In this document: positions 34,270-49,200 of the stretch, one piece after another
How positions within the stretch are numbered: the stretch's first letter is position 1
How the letters are laid out: each line of letters begins with the position of its first letter
NCBI RefSeq assembly: GCF_040183065.1
Contig: NC_091126.1
Coordinates: forward strand, 144,176,204-144,240,203
Reading direction: 5' to 3'
DNA: 64,000 nucleotides
Source: Periplaneta americana
Lineage: Eukaryota > Arthropoda > Insecta > Blattodea > Blattidae
The notes under the pieces: model-generated
Database searches by the model: none
The model's input: the letters and a program-made list of their open reading frames with translations, nothing else
What the model was told of the DNA's origin: nothing
Position numbers and translations under genes: made by a program

Positions 34270-37200
34270 CATACATACATACATACATTTGTTGACAGGT
34301 GGAATCTTCTTGTATGGAATGAATATTATAATAGTAATTCATTTTGTGTGAATTTCACTGGCAATTTCTGCATATTTAGAAGACAAAACTAAAAAATTCT
34401 TTCAGTCATTTATTATCATAATATACTGCTCTCTTAAACTGACTGAGCAAATTGGGAATTCAATGAATGGCTTTCCCAAAACACGCAATTTTCATATAAA
34501 ACAATTTTTATCTCGAAAAGAAAGCAAAAATGAACAAAATTGTATTGAACATGAACTTTTTTGTTTGAAATATCTAAAAAAAAAAAAAAAAAAAAGCCCC
34601 CTGAAATTAATGACATTACTTACGGTTCACTTCTATATGTTACAATATAGCTTTTGATGTAATTCTAAAGTTAATCACGGTATGAAGGATTAAGTGCCAC
34701 AAGATATTTCTCCATAATTTAAGGAGTTAAGTTCCATCGGCTATCAGACAGCAAGTTCTAATACATCGAAAATGATCTCTCAACATCGCATGTGGTTACT
34801 GATGCATATTTAAACAAACAGATATGCCTGACAACAATGTCTTCTGGAGTGTTCCGCATTTCTCTGCTGAGGCTCTAGCTAACAGTAAATAAACTGGCGT
34901 AACCCGGATTTCTTTCTTTCATGGACTGCTTCGAATTTTTTCACGCCTTGCTTACTTGCAGTTAGACAGCACTGAGATAATTTTTGTGTCACAGATGATG
35001 TCCATCGATACCATGAGTGAAAGGTCGAGAGTTTCGAACTTTTCAATGCTTTCGGAAATCCAGCTGAATTTGCAGTCGATATGTGCCACTTCATGTCATA
35101 TACAATTGTAGAATTCTGTAAAATATGTTGCAAAGCAATCCAGTGAATACTGGAATAAAACATAAAGCCACTGTCCAGTAGAAAAAAACGTACCTCCTCC
35201 AGTTGCAGAAAATACCCTAGAAACCCTCCATTTTCAACTTCTCTGTAAACACCAGCTAACATAAGACAAACATAAAAGGGGAACTGCCTTTAGGTGGTGG
35301 AGTGATATGAGGTCATTATGTAACAAGACATGTCAATCACATAAATTTTTTTCAAGAGTTGACAACAAGGTGCAAGACGGCAGGATTAGCAGGGAAATAG
35401 ATACCAGGTTATACCTGAGTGGTTGTCATGTCCTGATATGTGATGCTGATATGTGTATCCCATTATGTAAAGACAGCTTTAAGTTTAAAATTGTTTAATT
35501 ATATTTTATAATTTCGTTTTAGTTTACACTGAAATATTCATATTTTCTTTATAAAGCATTTAATTAAACATTTACATGGATGCTAATTTTATGTAAAAAT
35601 ATATAATTATCTTAAAATATGTAGTATTGTGCGAAATATGTAACAATACATAATATAAAAATTTAATATAATGGTCTTAGTAGCCTAATTCGCAACATTT
35701 TGAGTCTTCAGGAAGATACATACTAAGGAAAAATATATGTAAATACATACAAACCCGGACTCTACAGACAACTAACAAGTAATGAGAAAATACTTCTATC
35801 ACGTTCTTGAGAATATTGCCACATTTCCTCTTTATTACAACAAAGGTAATAAAATTTAAGGTGTAACCACATGTAGTGATATTTGGAAATCCACACGTAA
35901 AAAAATATTCATATTTTCCATAAACTTAAAATACAGTTCACCAATTGTAAGAATATAACTGCTTATTATATAGTTATTTACCTTTAGTGCTTTGAAGTCA
36001 CTCTCCAAACTATGTCCAATAAGGATGGTCTTATCATATATGAAAGATAGTAATGTGGCCTGTACGTCATAGATGCTGGTATGAACACCTGTCATATCTT
36101 CCTCTTTTATGCCACTAAATCTGAAATAAATAAGAATTAAGTAAACAAGTAAATAAATAAATACACAAAATTAAAAAAGTAAATTTAAAATAAAAAAAAA
36201 CAAATAAAAGATCAATTAGCACAAATAAATAAATAAAATGAATAAAACAAAAAAGTAAGCAAATTAATAATTTTCGATCCAAGTGTTAAAAATAACATTT
36301 TATTTTTTATGTTTTGAATAGGGATGTTTGTTAAAGGAGATCACAGGCCAAGTAGAGCAAAACCTACGAGGAAAATAAAATAAAGTTTAATATGCATGTC
36401 GTGCACTAATTTATAGAATAGAATATAATTATATTCATTTATGCTGGTAAAGAAACAATCCCCCCCCCCCCACATCTCCACTGCTGTAATCTGGCACACT
36501 ACAATAGTGAGAATCAACAGTAATCTCACTAGAGGTTTTGATTTATCTAGAGAAAATCAAAACTTGAGTGGGATATAATTGACCATTACACGATTAGAAG
36601 AAAGTATACAGGGTGTTTCAAAAATACAGGGCATAATTTCAGGTATGTATTTCCCACATGTAGACAATCAAAATAGTTCATTACAACATGTGTCCAGAAA
36701 TGCTTCATTTCCGAGTTATGGCCTTCACAACATTGAAATTCACCGGAACGTTTTTCTTTCTGCAGGTCATTGTCATTACAGAAGATGTTCAAAATGTCCA
36801 CCTCCTGCTTGAATACAGACCTCACATCGATGTCTCATTGACCTGCGAACACAATCCCAAACTCCAGGAGTAATGCGTATATCCTCAGAACATGCCACAA
36901 TTCGATTCTGAAGGGATCCCAAATCAGGCATCGGAGATGAATAAACCAATTATTTTAAATGGCCCCACAAGTAGAAATCGAGAGGGTTCAGATCAGGTGA
37001 GCGTGGAGGCCAAGCAATTGGGCCACCTCTACCTATCCATCGATCAGGAAAGCTTCGATCCAAGTACCGGCAAGCCGTACGACTGAAGTGTGCAGGAGCA
37101 CCATCATGCAAGAAGTGAATGTGTTGACGATTGAGCAGTGGAGTGTCTTCTAAAACATGAGGTATGGTGTTTTCCAGGAAGTTTGTGTACGCCTGACCCG

Positions 37201-40200
37201 TAAGTCTGTTTACAAGTACATGGGGTCCAACTAATCGATCACCAATGATACCGGCCCACATGTTGAGGGAGAACCGCACCTGGTGATGAGATGGAACAGT
37301 TGCACATGGGTTTTCATACGTCCATACATGCTGATTGTGGAAATTTGTTATGCCATCTCGTGTGAACTGTGCTTCATATGTAAATAATACTAAGGCAGGA
37401 AAGTTCGGATTTACACCACACTGCTGCAAGAACCACTGACAGAACCTAACTCGTGCAGGGTACTCTGCTGGTGACAGGCTATACACATTGCAAATGATAA
37501 GGATACAATTGATACTCTTTCAGCAGTCTCCAGACAGTCATATGAGGAACATTGACTTGCAACGCTACCCTTCGTGTGCTGATAGGAGGAGTCATGTTCA
37601 CAGCCTCCAGAATCTCCTCCTGTACTTCTGGAGTTGTAGATCTTGGTCGTCCCCTTCCCAAACCAGGAGAGTTAAATTTTCCATACTCGCACAGACGGTA
37701 ATGGAGACGTACAAATGTCTTCTGATCTGGACATTGTCGCTGTGGGTACCTCTCCTGGTACAAACGACGAGCCAGCGCAGCATTGCCGTCCGCCTTACCG
37801 TACATGAAGTGTATCTCTGCCAGCTCTTGATTTGAATACATGTCGCACAGTATAACGCCTATACAACACTGAATGTAACCTTCGCCTTGGAATGAACTGT
37901 CAGAGTGCCCTCTTAATGTCTCCTTTGACGGCAATGACCTGTGGAAAGAAAATCATTCCGGTGAATTTCAATGTTGTGAAGGCCATAACTCGGAAATAAA
38001 GCATTTCCGGACACATGTTGTAATGAACTATTCTGATTGTCTACATGTGGGAAATACATACCTGAAATTATGCCCCGTATTTTTTAAACACCCTGTATAA
38101 AGATTAGAAGAAATAAAGTACTCTAATACAATAAAATATTGACTTACGAAAATACTAAACTGTCTTCAAATGAAATTATTGTACCACTTCATCATTACAA
38201 ATATTCTGCTAGATGGCAGTAGTGTGTTATGATGAGTTGTTCTCTTGTTACCAGTTGTGCCAACTATACAATCTTCATTGAACTCTATGACTGATTGCTA
38301 GTCAAGAAGGCTGTGTTGATTTAGTTTCATTTTTATTAAAACAGTTGCATTCCACTTCAATTATCAATATATATTAAATCTGTGATATGTGACTATCCAT
38401 AATCTCATACAGCAGAAGTTATAACATAACCTAAATAATATAAAAAAGATAAATGATAGAAACGTTTTAATTAAGGATGATGAAATAAACATGAATCATT
38501 TTAAAAGGTACATACTGCAGGACAATAATATAAACAAGATAAACGATAGAAAAGTTTTAATTGAAGTGTTCAGAAACAAAGAGGTGTAAGTGCATTTACA
38601 TTATTTTCCATGAAATGTGATTAAAAGTTACTAAGCATCCGTACATTCAGTGAAGTTTTAATTTTAAATGTTATTGTGTGATGTGGTTAAAAGATATGTT
38701 CCTCTACCACTGAAATGCACTTAAATCACTCTTCTAGAAATGTCACTTACACATGTTTGTTTCTAACCGCCTCAATTAAGGACAATAAAATAAACATGAA
38801 TAATTTTAAAAGATACAATTACTGAAAGTACAATGTCGGCAAACAAAGAAACAAATGCTAGGGAGGTGATAAAAAACAAAGAAATGCTAGGGAAGTGATA
38901 AAAAACAAATGCCAGGGAGGTGATAAAAAACAAAAGCTAGGGAGGTGAAAAAAAATGCTAGGGAGATGATAAAAATTGTAGGAGAAGCAGCCATGATTGG
39001 TTGAAACACGTCGTTCATTACTGTTTTATTGGTCAAAAGTATTATGACGTAGTAAAAGTGTAATAGTCAGATTAAAAGCAAATGACAACATAGCTCAGTA
39101 GTATAACACTCGAATGCAGACCAAGAGGTCTCCAATTCAAACCCAGGTGTCCTTTATTTTTTCACATTTATATTTAATTCTTAACTGCTTAATATAGTTA
39201 ATAAAATAATTGTTAAAGTAATTTATTTAATTTGTGTACGTTTCTTTAACAAAAACAGTCATTTTTAAAAGTAGATCTGGCACAGTTCTAACTGCTTTAT
39301 TGATCAGTTGCAATTGCTGCCTAGTGACATCTGATGGGGAAACAAAATCAGTGCAAATAGTACAAAATTATTGCTAAAAATACTTTTTTCATCACCATTA
39401 CCTCAATATAATTTTACTCACAGTCTCTAATCATCAAATGAATGTCATTATTGACAACTGTATTTTTTTTCACAATATGAAAAAACTGGAAAACAAATTT
39501 TTACCTTAAAAACCAGTAAAACATCCAAATTGATTGTTTCAATGAAATTTTATTTACTGTTAACTATAATGTATATTAACTGTACTGTTATTACTATTAC
39601 GTGCTCAAGGATGAGAATAATGACTTGTTTGCAGACTCTCATTCAATCCTGAACATATGGAAAAACTATTTTGGGCAACTACTAAATGTATATAGGCCAA
39701 ATAGAAATGACTGGGACGAAATTCAAATACAAACTGCTGAGCCATTTATACCCAAACCCACACTTTCTGAAGTCGAAACTGCGAAAGAAAATCTAAAAAA
39801 ATACAAGTCTCCAGGTATTGATCAAATTCCAGCAGAATTAATACAAGAGGATGGAAGTACATTATCTAGCGAAATTTATAAGCTTGTACTTGCTATTTCG
39901 GAAAAGAAAATTGTACCAGAACAATGGAAGGAGTCTATTATTCTACCTATCTTTATGAAGGGGAACAAGACTAACTCTAGTAACTTTCGAGGAATATCAC
40001 TTTTGTTGGTGCCATACAAAATATGTCCAATATTCTTTTGAGAAGATTACCTCCATATGTAGATGAAATTATTGGGGATCATCAATGTGGTTTTAGGGAT
40101 AATAAATAGATCGACTATTGATCAGATTTTTTGTACTCGATAGATATTGGATAAAAAATGGGAGTATAAGGGTACAGTACATCAGTTAAGAGAGAAGATT

Positions 40201-43200
40201 TTTGTGATATTCTTATTGAATTTAGTATTCCCAAGAAACTAGTTTGATTAATTAAAATGTGTCTCAGTGAAACATACAGCAAAGTCCGTATAGGTCAGTT
40301 TCTGTTGTATGCTTTTCCAATTCACTGTGGGCTAAAGCAAGGCGATGCACTATCACCTTTACTTTTTAACTTCGCTCTAGAGTATGCCATTAGGAAAGTC
40401 CAGGATAACAGAGAGGGTTTGGAATTGAATGGGTTACATCAGCTGCTTGTCTATACGGATGATGTGAATATGTTAGGAGAAAATCCACAAACTATTAGGG
40501 AAAACATGAAAATTTTACCTGAAGCAAGTAAAGAGATAGGTTTGGAAATAAGTCCTGAAAAGGCGAAGTATATGATTATGTCTCGTGATCAGAATATTGT
40601 ATGAAATGGAAATATAAAAATTGGAAATCTCCTTTGAAGAGGTGGAAAAATTCAAATATCTTGGAGCAACAGTAACAAATATAAATGACACTCAGGAGGA
40701 AATTAAACTCAGAATAAATATTGAAAATGTCTGTTATTATTCGGTTGAGAAGCTTTTGTCATCCAGTCTGCTGCCAAAAAGGCTGGAAGTTAGAATTTAT
40801 AAATCAGTTATATTACCAGTTGTTATGTATGATTGTGAAACTTGGACTCTCACTTTGAGAGAGGAGGAGAGGTTAAGGTTGTTTAAGAATAAGATGCTTA
40901 GGAAAGTTTTGAGGCTAAGAGGGATGAAGTTACAGGAGAATGGAGAAAGTTACAAAACGTAGAACTGCACACATTGTATTCTTCACCTGACATAATTAGG
41001 AACATTAAATTCAGACGTTTGAGATGGGCAGGGCATGTAGCATGTATGGGCGAATCCAGAAATATATATAGAGTTAGTTGGGGAGCTGGAGGGAAAAGGA
41101 CCCTTGGGGAGACCGAGAAGTAGATGGGAGGATTATATTAAAATGGATTTGAGGGAGGTGGGATATGATTCTAGAGACTAGATTAATCTTGCTCAGGACA
41201 GGAACCGATGGCGGGCTTATGTGAGGGTGGCAATGAACCTCTGGGTTCCTTGAAAGCCGTAAATTATTAATATTATTTATATAAATTCCTGGAATGCAAT
41301 TTGAGTAACTTGTACTGCAAAAATTTGATCCATCTGTATTAATATGATAGTAAGTTTCTAATGTCATTTTCATAAAATACATCGGTAAAATCGTAATACA
41401 GCGAATGCTAAGCTCCGCCCATGACCCCTTTCCACTTTTCCCCTACTAGCTCACCAGACACTCTACGTGATAGGCGAGTGTTGTGTCGAATGATGCACAT
41501 TTCATGTGGGTGGGGATAACTTCCCCTACTGGCATTCGCTATATTGCGATTTATCGAATACATCACCAGGCAGAGTATTTCCTGTATCTTTGCCTGCAAA
41601 GATCTTTATTGGATTAAACAATCTGACGAATACATGAATTGTTTGATGTTATTTGTAAAAAATTTATTCCTGATACTTGTTAATAATCGCGTAGTTCTCC
41701 ACCCGATATGTTTCGTCTCCTAGGGCCATATTCATAGACATTCTTAGCACGGGCTTCCGGTGAATGATCAGCGAATGAACGTTTTTCGTATTCATAAACC
41801 AGCGTTAGCGATGTGATATGATATGAATTCTGTACAAGTAATCAGTCAATAGCCGGGGCTAGTTTAGCATGCTCGTAGCGCGGGCTAGCGAAATGTCTAT
41901 GCATAGCACCCCTAATTTTTTAGCAAGAAGGGGGAAATTCCACAAATATGTACAGTATCACAAACTGGACATCCAATACAATAAGAGAGTATTTACCTGG
42001 TGTTGTAATCTATGATCGGATTCCCAGGCTTGACTAGGGTTTCATACACAGTATTCATGTCCTGATCAATCACAGTGACCCTGGAGAGTTCCAGTCCAAC
42101 CGTTGTGTAGCACATTTCACAATCCAGTGCATACACACCAAAATCACCATCGGGTGGGTCCTGATCACGAGGTAGTGTTCTTACAAATCCCCTAAGATCA
42201 TCAGCATCAAATCCATCACAGACGTGACAAGCTGCCACCAAGCAGCCTCCTGACTCACCGTCACTGTTGCAGCATGTATACCTTCTCTCCCATCCCCCCA
42301 GAACTGAAACAGGCAACATGCAAGATTGATTACCCTATAGTGTACAAGAATTACAACGTAATAATTTAGCACAGCGGTCATCAGCTCAGTATACTCTCGT
42401 ACTAGCATCTCTTACAAGAAAGCACACTAGTGCATTCATGGTTGCAGATAGGCAAACAGTATTGCAGTGGCGACATTTCATTTGTACCGAAATTATGTAA
42501 CTTGTTAGTGAAGTTCAGCTTGTTCACATATATCTTTAAATAAGCATATTTTATATAATTAATAAATACTTAGCATTTCGTCTATAATGCCAATAACTTA
42601 AAAATATATGAATGGTGAATTTGCAAAACGGCTTAAGTTGTTCTGCAAATTAAGTCCCTAGAAGTAGTTTTGAAAAAGTTAAAGAAAACTGTTTTTGGCC
42701 TTGCTGAACCATACATTGTTACAATAAAATTTTTTATATGTAAGAGAAATAGTTTTAGTATAAAAATTCATACTTTTGTACTCTTCTTCAGGTCGTATAA
42801 AATTTAATTATCTTCAGAATTTAAGTTGTTCTGCAAATTAACTTCAATTCTGCATCATAACTATTAGGTTACTGACACATAAACATGTTTAACTAAATGT
42901 ATTTATACCAAAATCATAAAACAACGTTATTGCAATTAATTTTTAAATTTAAAAGTCATGTTGAGTTCAGATAAGTTTGTGAAATAATATCATAGAAATT
43001 AGTTTTTATTTTTCTGTCAATCACTTATCATGTTAAGATGGCAGAAATGGATTCTGTTACATCAAAATACAATGTTAAAATACGTCACGAATATTTTTGA
43101 CTTACTTTCAAGTCATCTTCAGGTGATAGTTTTCTAACAAACAAATATACACATTTATATAACACTAGTAAATAGTCTGACCATGCATGCTTTACATAAA

Positions 43201-46200
43201 ATGGTTGAATAGCGTACATAGTCTTAAAACTAAAATTGACATACAGATACAGAATCTTCCAATGAACATAATTATAGTACAATATATTGAGGCGCATGCA
43301 ATGTGCCTGAATTATGGAATTAAAATCGTTTAAAAATTATTATATAAAACTGAAGACTAGGCTTGTTCTGTATGATGTTCAATGTATTGGAAGACTGTAT
43401 GAAGTGGATATGAAAAATCTCAGTCTATTCGCGTGGTGAGAGGCATTATATGAAAGATGTGCATTGAAGCTTTCCAGATGATGTGGCCTTCTCATGATGA
43501 CTTGAAAGTAAGTCGAAAATATTCGTGACGTATTTTAACATTGTATCTTGATGTAACAGAATCCATTTCTGCCATCTTAACATGATAAGTGATTGACTGA
43601 AAAATAAAAACTAATTTATATGACTTATTGCAATTGTTGAACAACATTATTTTGAACAATTTTTTGATGTTGCAGATATGTTTCTGAGCACTTATTGCCA
43701 TTAAGAATTTGATAAGTGTGTTGTTCTTATTTTGTCCCGGACAACTGTCGCAAACAACCATAGTTCTTTAATATACTGGATGGAACACAGTTATTGAAGT
43801 AGTGTGCAGGAGAAAATTACATACCTCATTAAGACTTTTCTTGGCCTGTCCCTCATGGTAGACACAAAAGGACATTTCACTAGTTTTCATGTTGTGCACA
43901 GAGAAAGCTTGGACTGTAAGCTGGTGATAGTAGTATATATCCTGAACTGATGTTTAGGCAAGCATACATTTTTCATGTAGTCAAATGTGACAGCGAAAAA
44001 ATCTTCTCTTTCGATGCTTAACTTGGCTCCATTTTGCAATACTTTTTACTTCAGCTACAAGTTTAGCACTATTATTGAGCATATTGCTTTTCATTTTCAT
44101 GCTTTGTTCTTCAAACATATTAAATTTTCTCAACTAAAGAATTACCAATGACAACAGACAAAAACATTTTGTCAGCTGATTGTATGATTAAAATGACATA
44201 TTATGTAAGTTTCTTCAGTACTTGACAGGCAAAACAACTGAAGTCCAGGACTAAAGTCGTTTTACTCCTTAACAAAACATTCTGCTGCTAAGAAAAACTA
44301 TACAAAAGTCGTGGATTAAGGTCATTCTGCTACTAAACGATGCCCCTTGCACACAATAACAAAATCATGCTTTCAACTCAAAACCCCAAAAATGTGGACT
44401 TAAGTCGTTTTGCAAATTCACCATTCATGTCTCTTCTAAAATTGTGTTAATTCTTTATGCAAAGCAATTATAAATGAATAAAGAAACATAAACACCTTAA
44501 ATAAAACTGCAAGAGATGCATATGGATTAAAATTAACACAAGTATGAATATTGTGAAAATAAATAGTTGGTACTTATGATTGGTTTTTCATCAGTTATTA
44601 TGATGTACCGAAGTACATATGATACTTCCATGCAGGAATTCTGCGTTATCATATGATGAAGGATGGATAGAACAGAGAAAAATTCTCTCCGGCACCGGGA
44701 CTCGAACCCAGGTTTTCAGCTCTACATGCTGACACTTTATCCACTAAGCCACACCAGATTCCAGTTCCGATGCCAGATTGAATCCCCTCAGTTTAAGTTC
44801 TATCTCTCAGTTTTCCCCTTGGTTTCCTACCTTCATGTACTGTGTCACAGAATATGTGACAGTGGCACAATGTCCAACGCACTATGTACAGAGGTGCACT
44901 CATTACGAGTGACTAAGTAGCCGGGATCAGACAGGATGAGTGCCGTCTTGGATCACTAAGTAATTATTTACACATATCATATTATTACGATGTACCGAAG
45001 TACATATGATATTTCCATGCAGGAATTCTGCGTTATCATATGACGAAGGATGGATAGAAGAGATAAAAATTTTTCTCTGTTCTATCCATCCTTCATCATT
45101 TTTCATCACTGCCAAATATACAAAAATTTATCGAAAAGAGAAAGAAAACTTCAAGAAAAAGTCATAATTGCATCATCTTTCAGGACGCATTTTGAGCAAG
45201 TTTGGCTCAACATATTATGTTTGTGAGAGGTTATTTTTCACGATGAAGGTGGCTAAGCCATGCCAGTGTAACAGAATCATGGCTGAAAAATTAAAAGCAT
45301 TACTGAGGCTCAGCTGTGATGCTCCACCATTGTGAATCCTTCATCATCTATTAATTTGTCATAACTGCTGGCATGACACTTGACATAGTGACGCTACAGA
45401 TTATATTTTCTGAATGCATTGAAGATCTTATAGCAAATTAATCATCTCGCGACATTTTCTAACTCTGTAAAAAATGTCTTCTCACATGAAGGATTTTTAT
45501 TGATTCTACGGCTTTATATCAACTGCGATTGTTATCTCATCTCTGAGTGAAATGAAAGTGCCAAAAGTTACTCAGCATTTGCTCTTAGTGAATTGAAAGA
45601 AAACCCCTGAAATACCTCAACCAGATAACTTGTCCCAACCAGGATTTGAACCCGGGTGTCTTTGTTTCACCACGAAGGGTTAAACAACATAGAGGTAGAA
45701 GACCTACCTAAACCACTAGGCCTATCTGAACTTTCAGCCATGCTAGTCATAAGCATCTAATGATTACTCTCCACCCACATTAACTAAGACAGCTTTCTCC
45801 TTCTTCCTCCAGTATGGTGGCACATGCTCCGATACACTGTGTACTCAATACCGTTCTAGCTGGTGCTGATGACCGCTGAGTTAGCATTACTTTACCTTTC
45901 ATCTGGAACATCCGACCCCAATGGTAGACACACTGTTCATCCTTGATTTGAAAGCCATTTTTATTCACAGTGTAACTGTGATTGCATCGACAACATACAC
46001 GTAATGTCCGTTTAAGACTTGGAGATGATGGTGCTTTCCGACTTGTTCCTGGAGGTAAATGGATAATTGCGACACCTTTCTCTTCTGGATGTGCTCTTGG
46101 GAAACCATTCGAACATAACAATTCATCAGTAAGAATGTACTGAGACAGCTGTGTGTAAATTGGAAGACTAGATTTCTTCCCGCCTGAAAAGAAAAGAAAA

Positions 46201-49200
46201 AATGAAACAAATGCACTTCAATAATGTCATAAAATCCACTTGAATTTTGTAAACTAACTTTTTCAGAAGCTTCGCATTCAAATGAACTTCTCCTGTTTTT
46301 CCACTTATATAAAAGATATTTAAGAGAATAGCCATTAAAATAACAGCGTGCACGCACGCACACAAACACACACACACAGTTTGCAGATGACAACAAGAGA
46401 TGCTCAGAATAAGAAACTTAGTTATGTACAAGTTCTCTGGGGGAATCCTGCCTGAGAGATGACAAGAAATTCAAGCTTTTTTTTGAAGCCTGAAAGTACT
46501 CACAGCACAGAGTATACGAAAAACTTGATCAAAACTAAGATCAATCCAATTCAACTAAAACTAGGAATTAGTTCATTCAAGATGCTTAGAAGCAGATAGC
46601 TGTTAACTGAAACCCAAAACAAACAAGAAGTTGAAGCAGTGTGCACAATTATAAATGAAAAATTTGGACAGCTTAGACCTATATACCTGCAATCACTGAT
46701 ATATGCAGACGATATTGTTTTGATTAATAATAATGTTGAACAGGGGCGTATTTTGCGGGCTACCGGTGGTAGCCCAAGGAAATTACAAAAGAAGAAGTTT
46801 ATAATATAACATAATGTAATAATTTTGTATTATTAGTTTTACCATAGTAATTAAAATTAAAGTAATTGTTAGATATATTTTGCGTAATAATAGGGTCAGC
46901 GGTAGCCCAAACCCTTTAATCAGTATACGCCTCTGATGTTGAAGACCTTCAAAATGCAGTTATAGAATGGGCAAGTACCTTAGAAGAACGAGGTATGGCT
47001 GTGAATATTAGTAAAAGCAAAATAATGAAGATTGGAGGGGAAAATGTAAGTTTCGAAATAAAATGGAAAGATCAAACATTAGAACAAGTAACTAGTTATA
47101 AGTATTTAGGAACAATAATAAATGACGATGGCAAACTAGACGAAGAAATAAACAATCGAATTAGAAAAGCAAATCAAGTTTATTATAATCTAAATAATAC
47201 AATTACTGGAAAGAGAGAAGTAAACAAGAAAACAAAAATGCAGATTTATAAAACAGTATATTTACCTGTACTCTTATGGTGCTGAGACTTGGGCAATGAT
47301 GGATAAGCATAAAAGTAGGGTGACGGCATCAGAAATGAAATATCTGAGAAAAGTAGTTGGGAAAACTAAGAGAGATAGAGTTAGAAATATAAATATTAGA
47401 AATGAACTACAGCAGGCATCAGTGGTAGAACAAACTGAAAGGAAACAACTGAATTGGTTTGGACATCTGGTTAGAATGGGAGATGAGAGGAAAGTGAAAG
47501 AAGTATTCGAATCAAGGGTAGAAGGTAAAAGGAGGAGGGGTAGATCAAGAATAGAATGGGAACAATACATTAATGATGTGGTGAGGAGAAGAGGGAAGGA
47601 AATCCGGGAAATAAGAAGATTGGCATTGGACCGGGAGAGATATAAGAAATGGGTGGAGGACCCAACGCTGCAAGGCATAAGGGATGGGTGAAGAAGAAGA
47701 AGAAATTTGGACAGGAACTCCCTGCAAATGAGGGAAGACTCAGAAAACCTAGGATGATTGTATACAATATTCCAGAGGAGGTCATGACTGACGATGCCAC
47801 AGAGGCATTAAGTACACAAAACCCAGAACTAAATATAAACTTAACCAAGATTGTTCCCAAATTCATATTCGAGAACAAAAGAAAAACCAGGCATTTGATC
47901 ATAGAGGTTAGTTCAGACACAAGGAAAATTCTGTTAGACAGAAAGTTAAAGGTTGAATGGAATATGTCTAAGAACGACGACTACATTGAAATTAATAGAT
48001 CTTTTAGGCCCGGTTGCAAAACACCGATCAAATATGATTGGCAATCAAGGAGGGTTTGATTGGCCATCAGTTCTATTTCTGTTGCATAAAGAACAATCAA
48101 TATTTGATCAGAGATCAGTCTTCCATCAGATTTGATCAACATATTTTTGCTGGTTAAGTGATTGATCATTGATCAAGTATTTATGTTGTTCTCTTTATAG
48201 TGCAGTTACTGCAATTTATATAGTAAATAGTTATAGCGTAATAATATTGTTTTCGACATAATGGATTCCTCTATGAAGAAATTTTAGAATGAAGGCATTT
48301 CCATGATAGACATGAATTGTTTTTATGTATAATGACAGAGAATTTGAGCAAAGATTTAGGTTAAGTAAGGATTTGTGTGTTTTGTTACTTTCAAAAATGG
48401 AAACAAATATATGCAGACAGGCAAATCGAAACCTACCACTTTCTCCTATGAACCAAGTTCTAATAACGCTGAGATTTTATGCCGTTGGAATTTTTCAGGC
48501 TGTCTTGGGTGATCTTGTTAGGGTCCACAAATCAACTATTTGCCGAGTAGTTAGGAATGTTACACATGAAATTGCTTTATTATCACAGGGTTTCATAAAT
48601 CCCCCAGCCTCAGAGAGGGAACGATTTGAAATCCAGAGAGAATTTTCAGCCATGTCAGGATTTCCAAGAGTAATTGGTTGTATAGACTGCTGACATCCCC
48701 ATCCAATCACCTGGTTGAAATGATACCGAACTTTATCGAAATAGATAAGGTTTATTTTCTGTGAATGTACAGGCAATATGTACACCATTATTGAAATTCT
48801 GGAATGTTGTAGCCCATTGGCAGGGTTCTACACATGACAGCACAATATTTTTAATGACTGTGTTACAAGCTCAATTTGCAAACAGAGAGATGGGAAATGG
48901 AATTCTTTTGGGCTATGGAGGCTATCCTTGTTCCAATTTCTTGTAGACTCCTCTAGCAAATCCCACAACAGAAGCCCCTGATGTTTTTTGTTTGCTTCAT
49001 TTTTTTCATTATATTGTAGTCTATATACAAATAGAATCCGCCTGTTACCTTTTTACAAAAGGCAACAAAACAGCAGAGCATTCACTTGTTTTTCTAGTCA
49101 CCGCCCACTTGATGCATTCGTTTCGCGACTTTTAAAGGGGATCAAATTTGCTGTGGTCGCTAAATAACGCTGTTGTCAAATGTACTTCTTTCTCAAATCA

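Larger units (their letters stand above)
42610..44426 (-). mobile_element. TIR element with a [13 protein letters not shown] protein relic
   Basis: The left end GAATGGTGAATTTGCAAAAC is inverted at the right (44407-44426). The interior has ACTTAAGTCGTTTTGC-like sub-terminal motifs repeated on both sides. A foldback (42998-43617) splits the protein relic on its minus strand. The target duplication is not clear. Confidence 0.65.

Noticed and set aside
34079..34342. Repetitive MYVCMYVC protein frame
   Set aside because: Translation of the CATA microsatellite.
38848..38973. CRISPR-like array
   Set aside because: The five units are short, adjacent and imperfect, with no unique spacers. It is a minisatellite in an animal intron.
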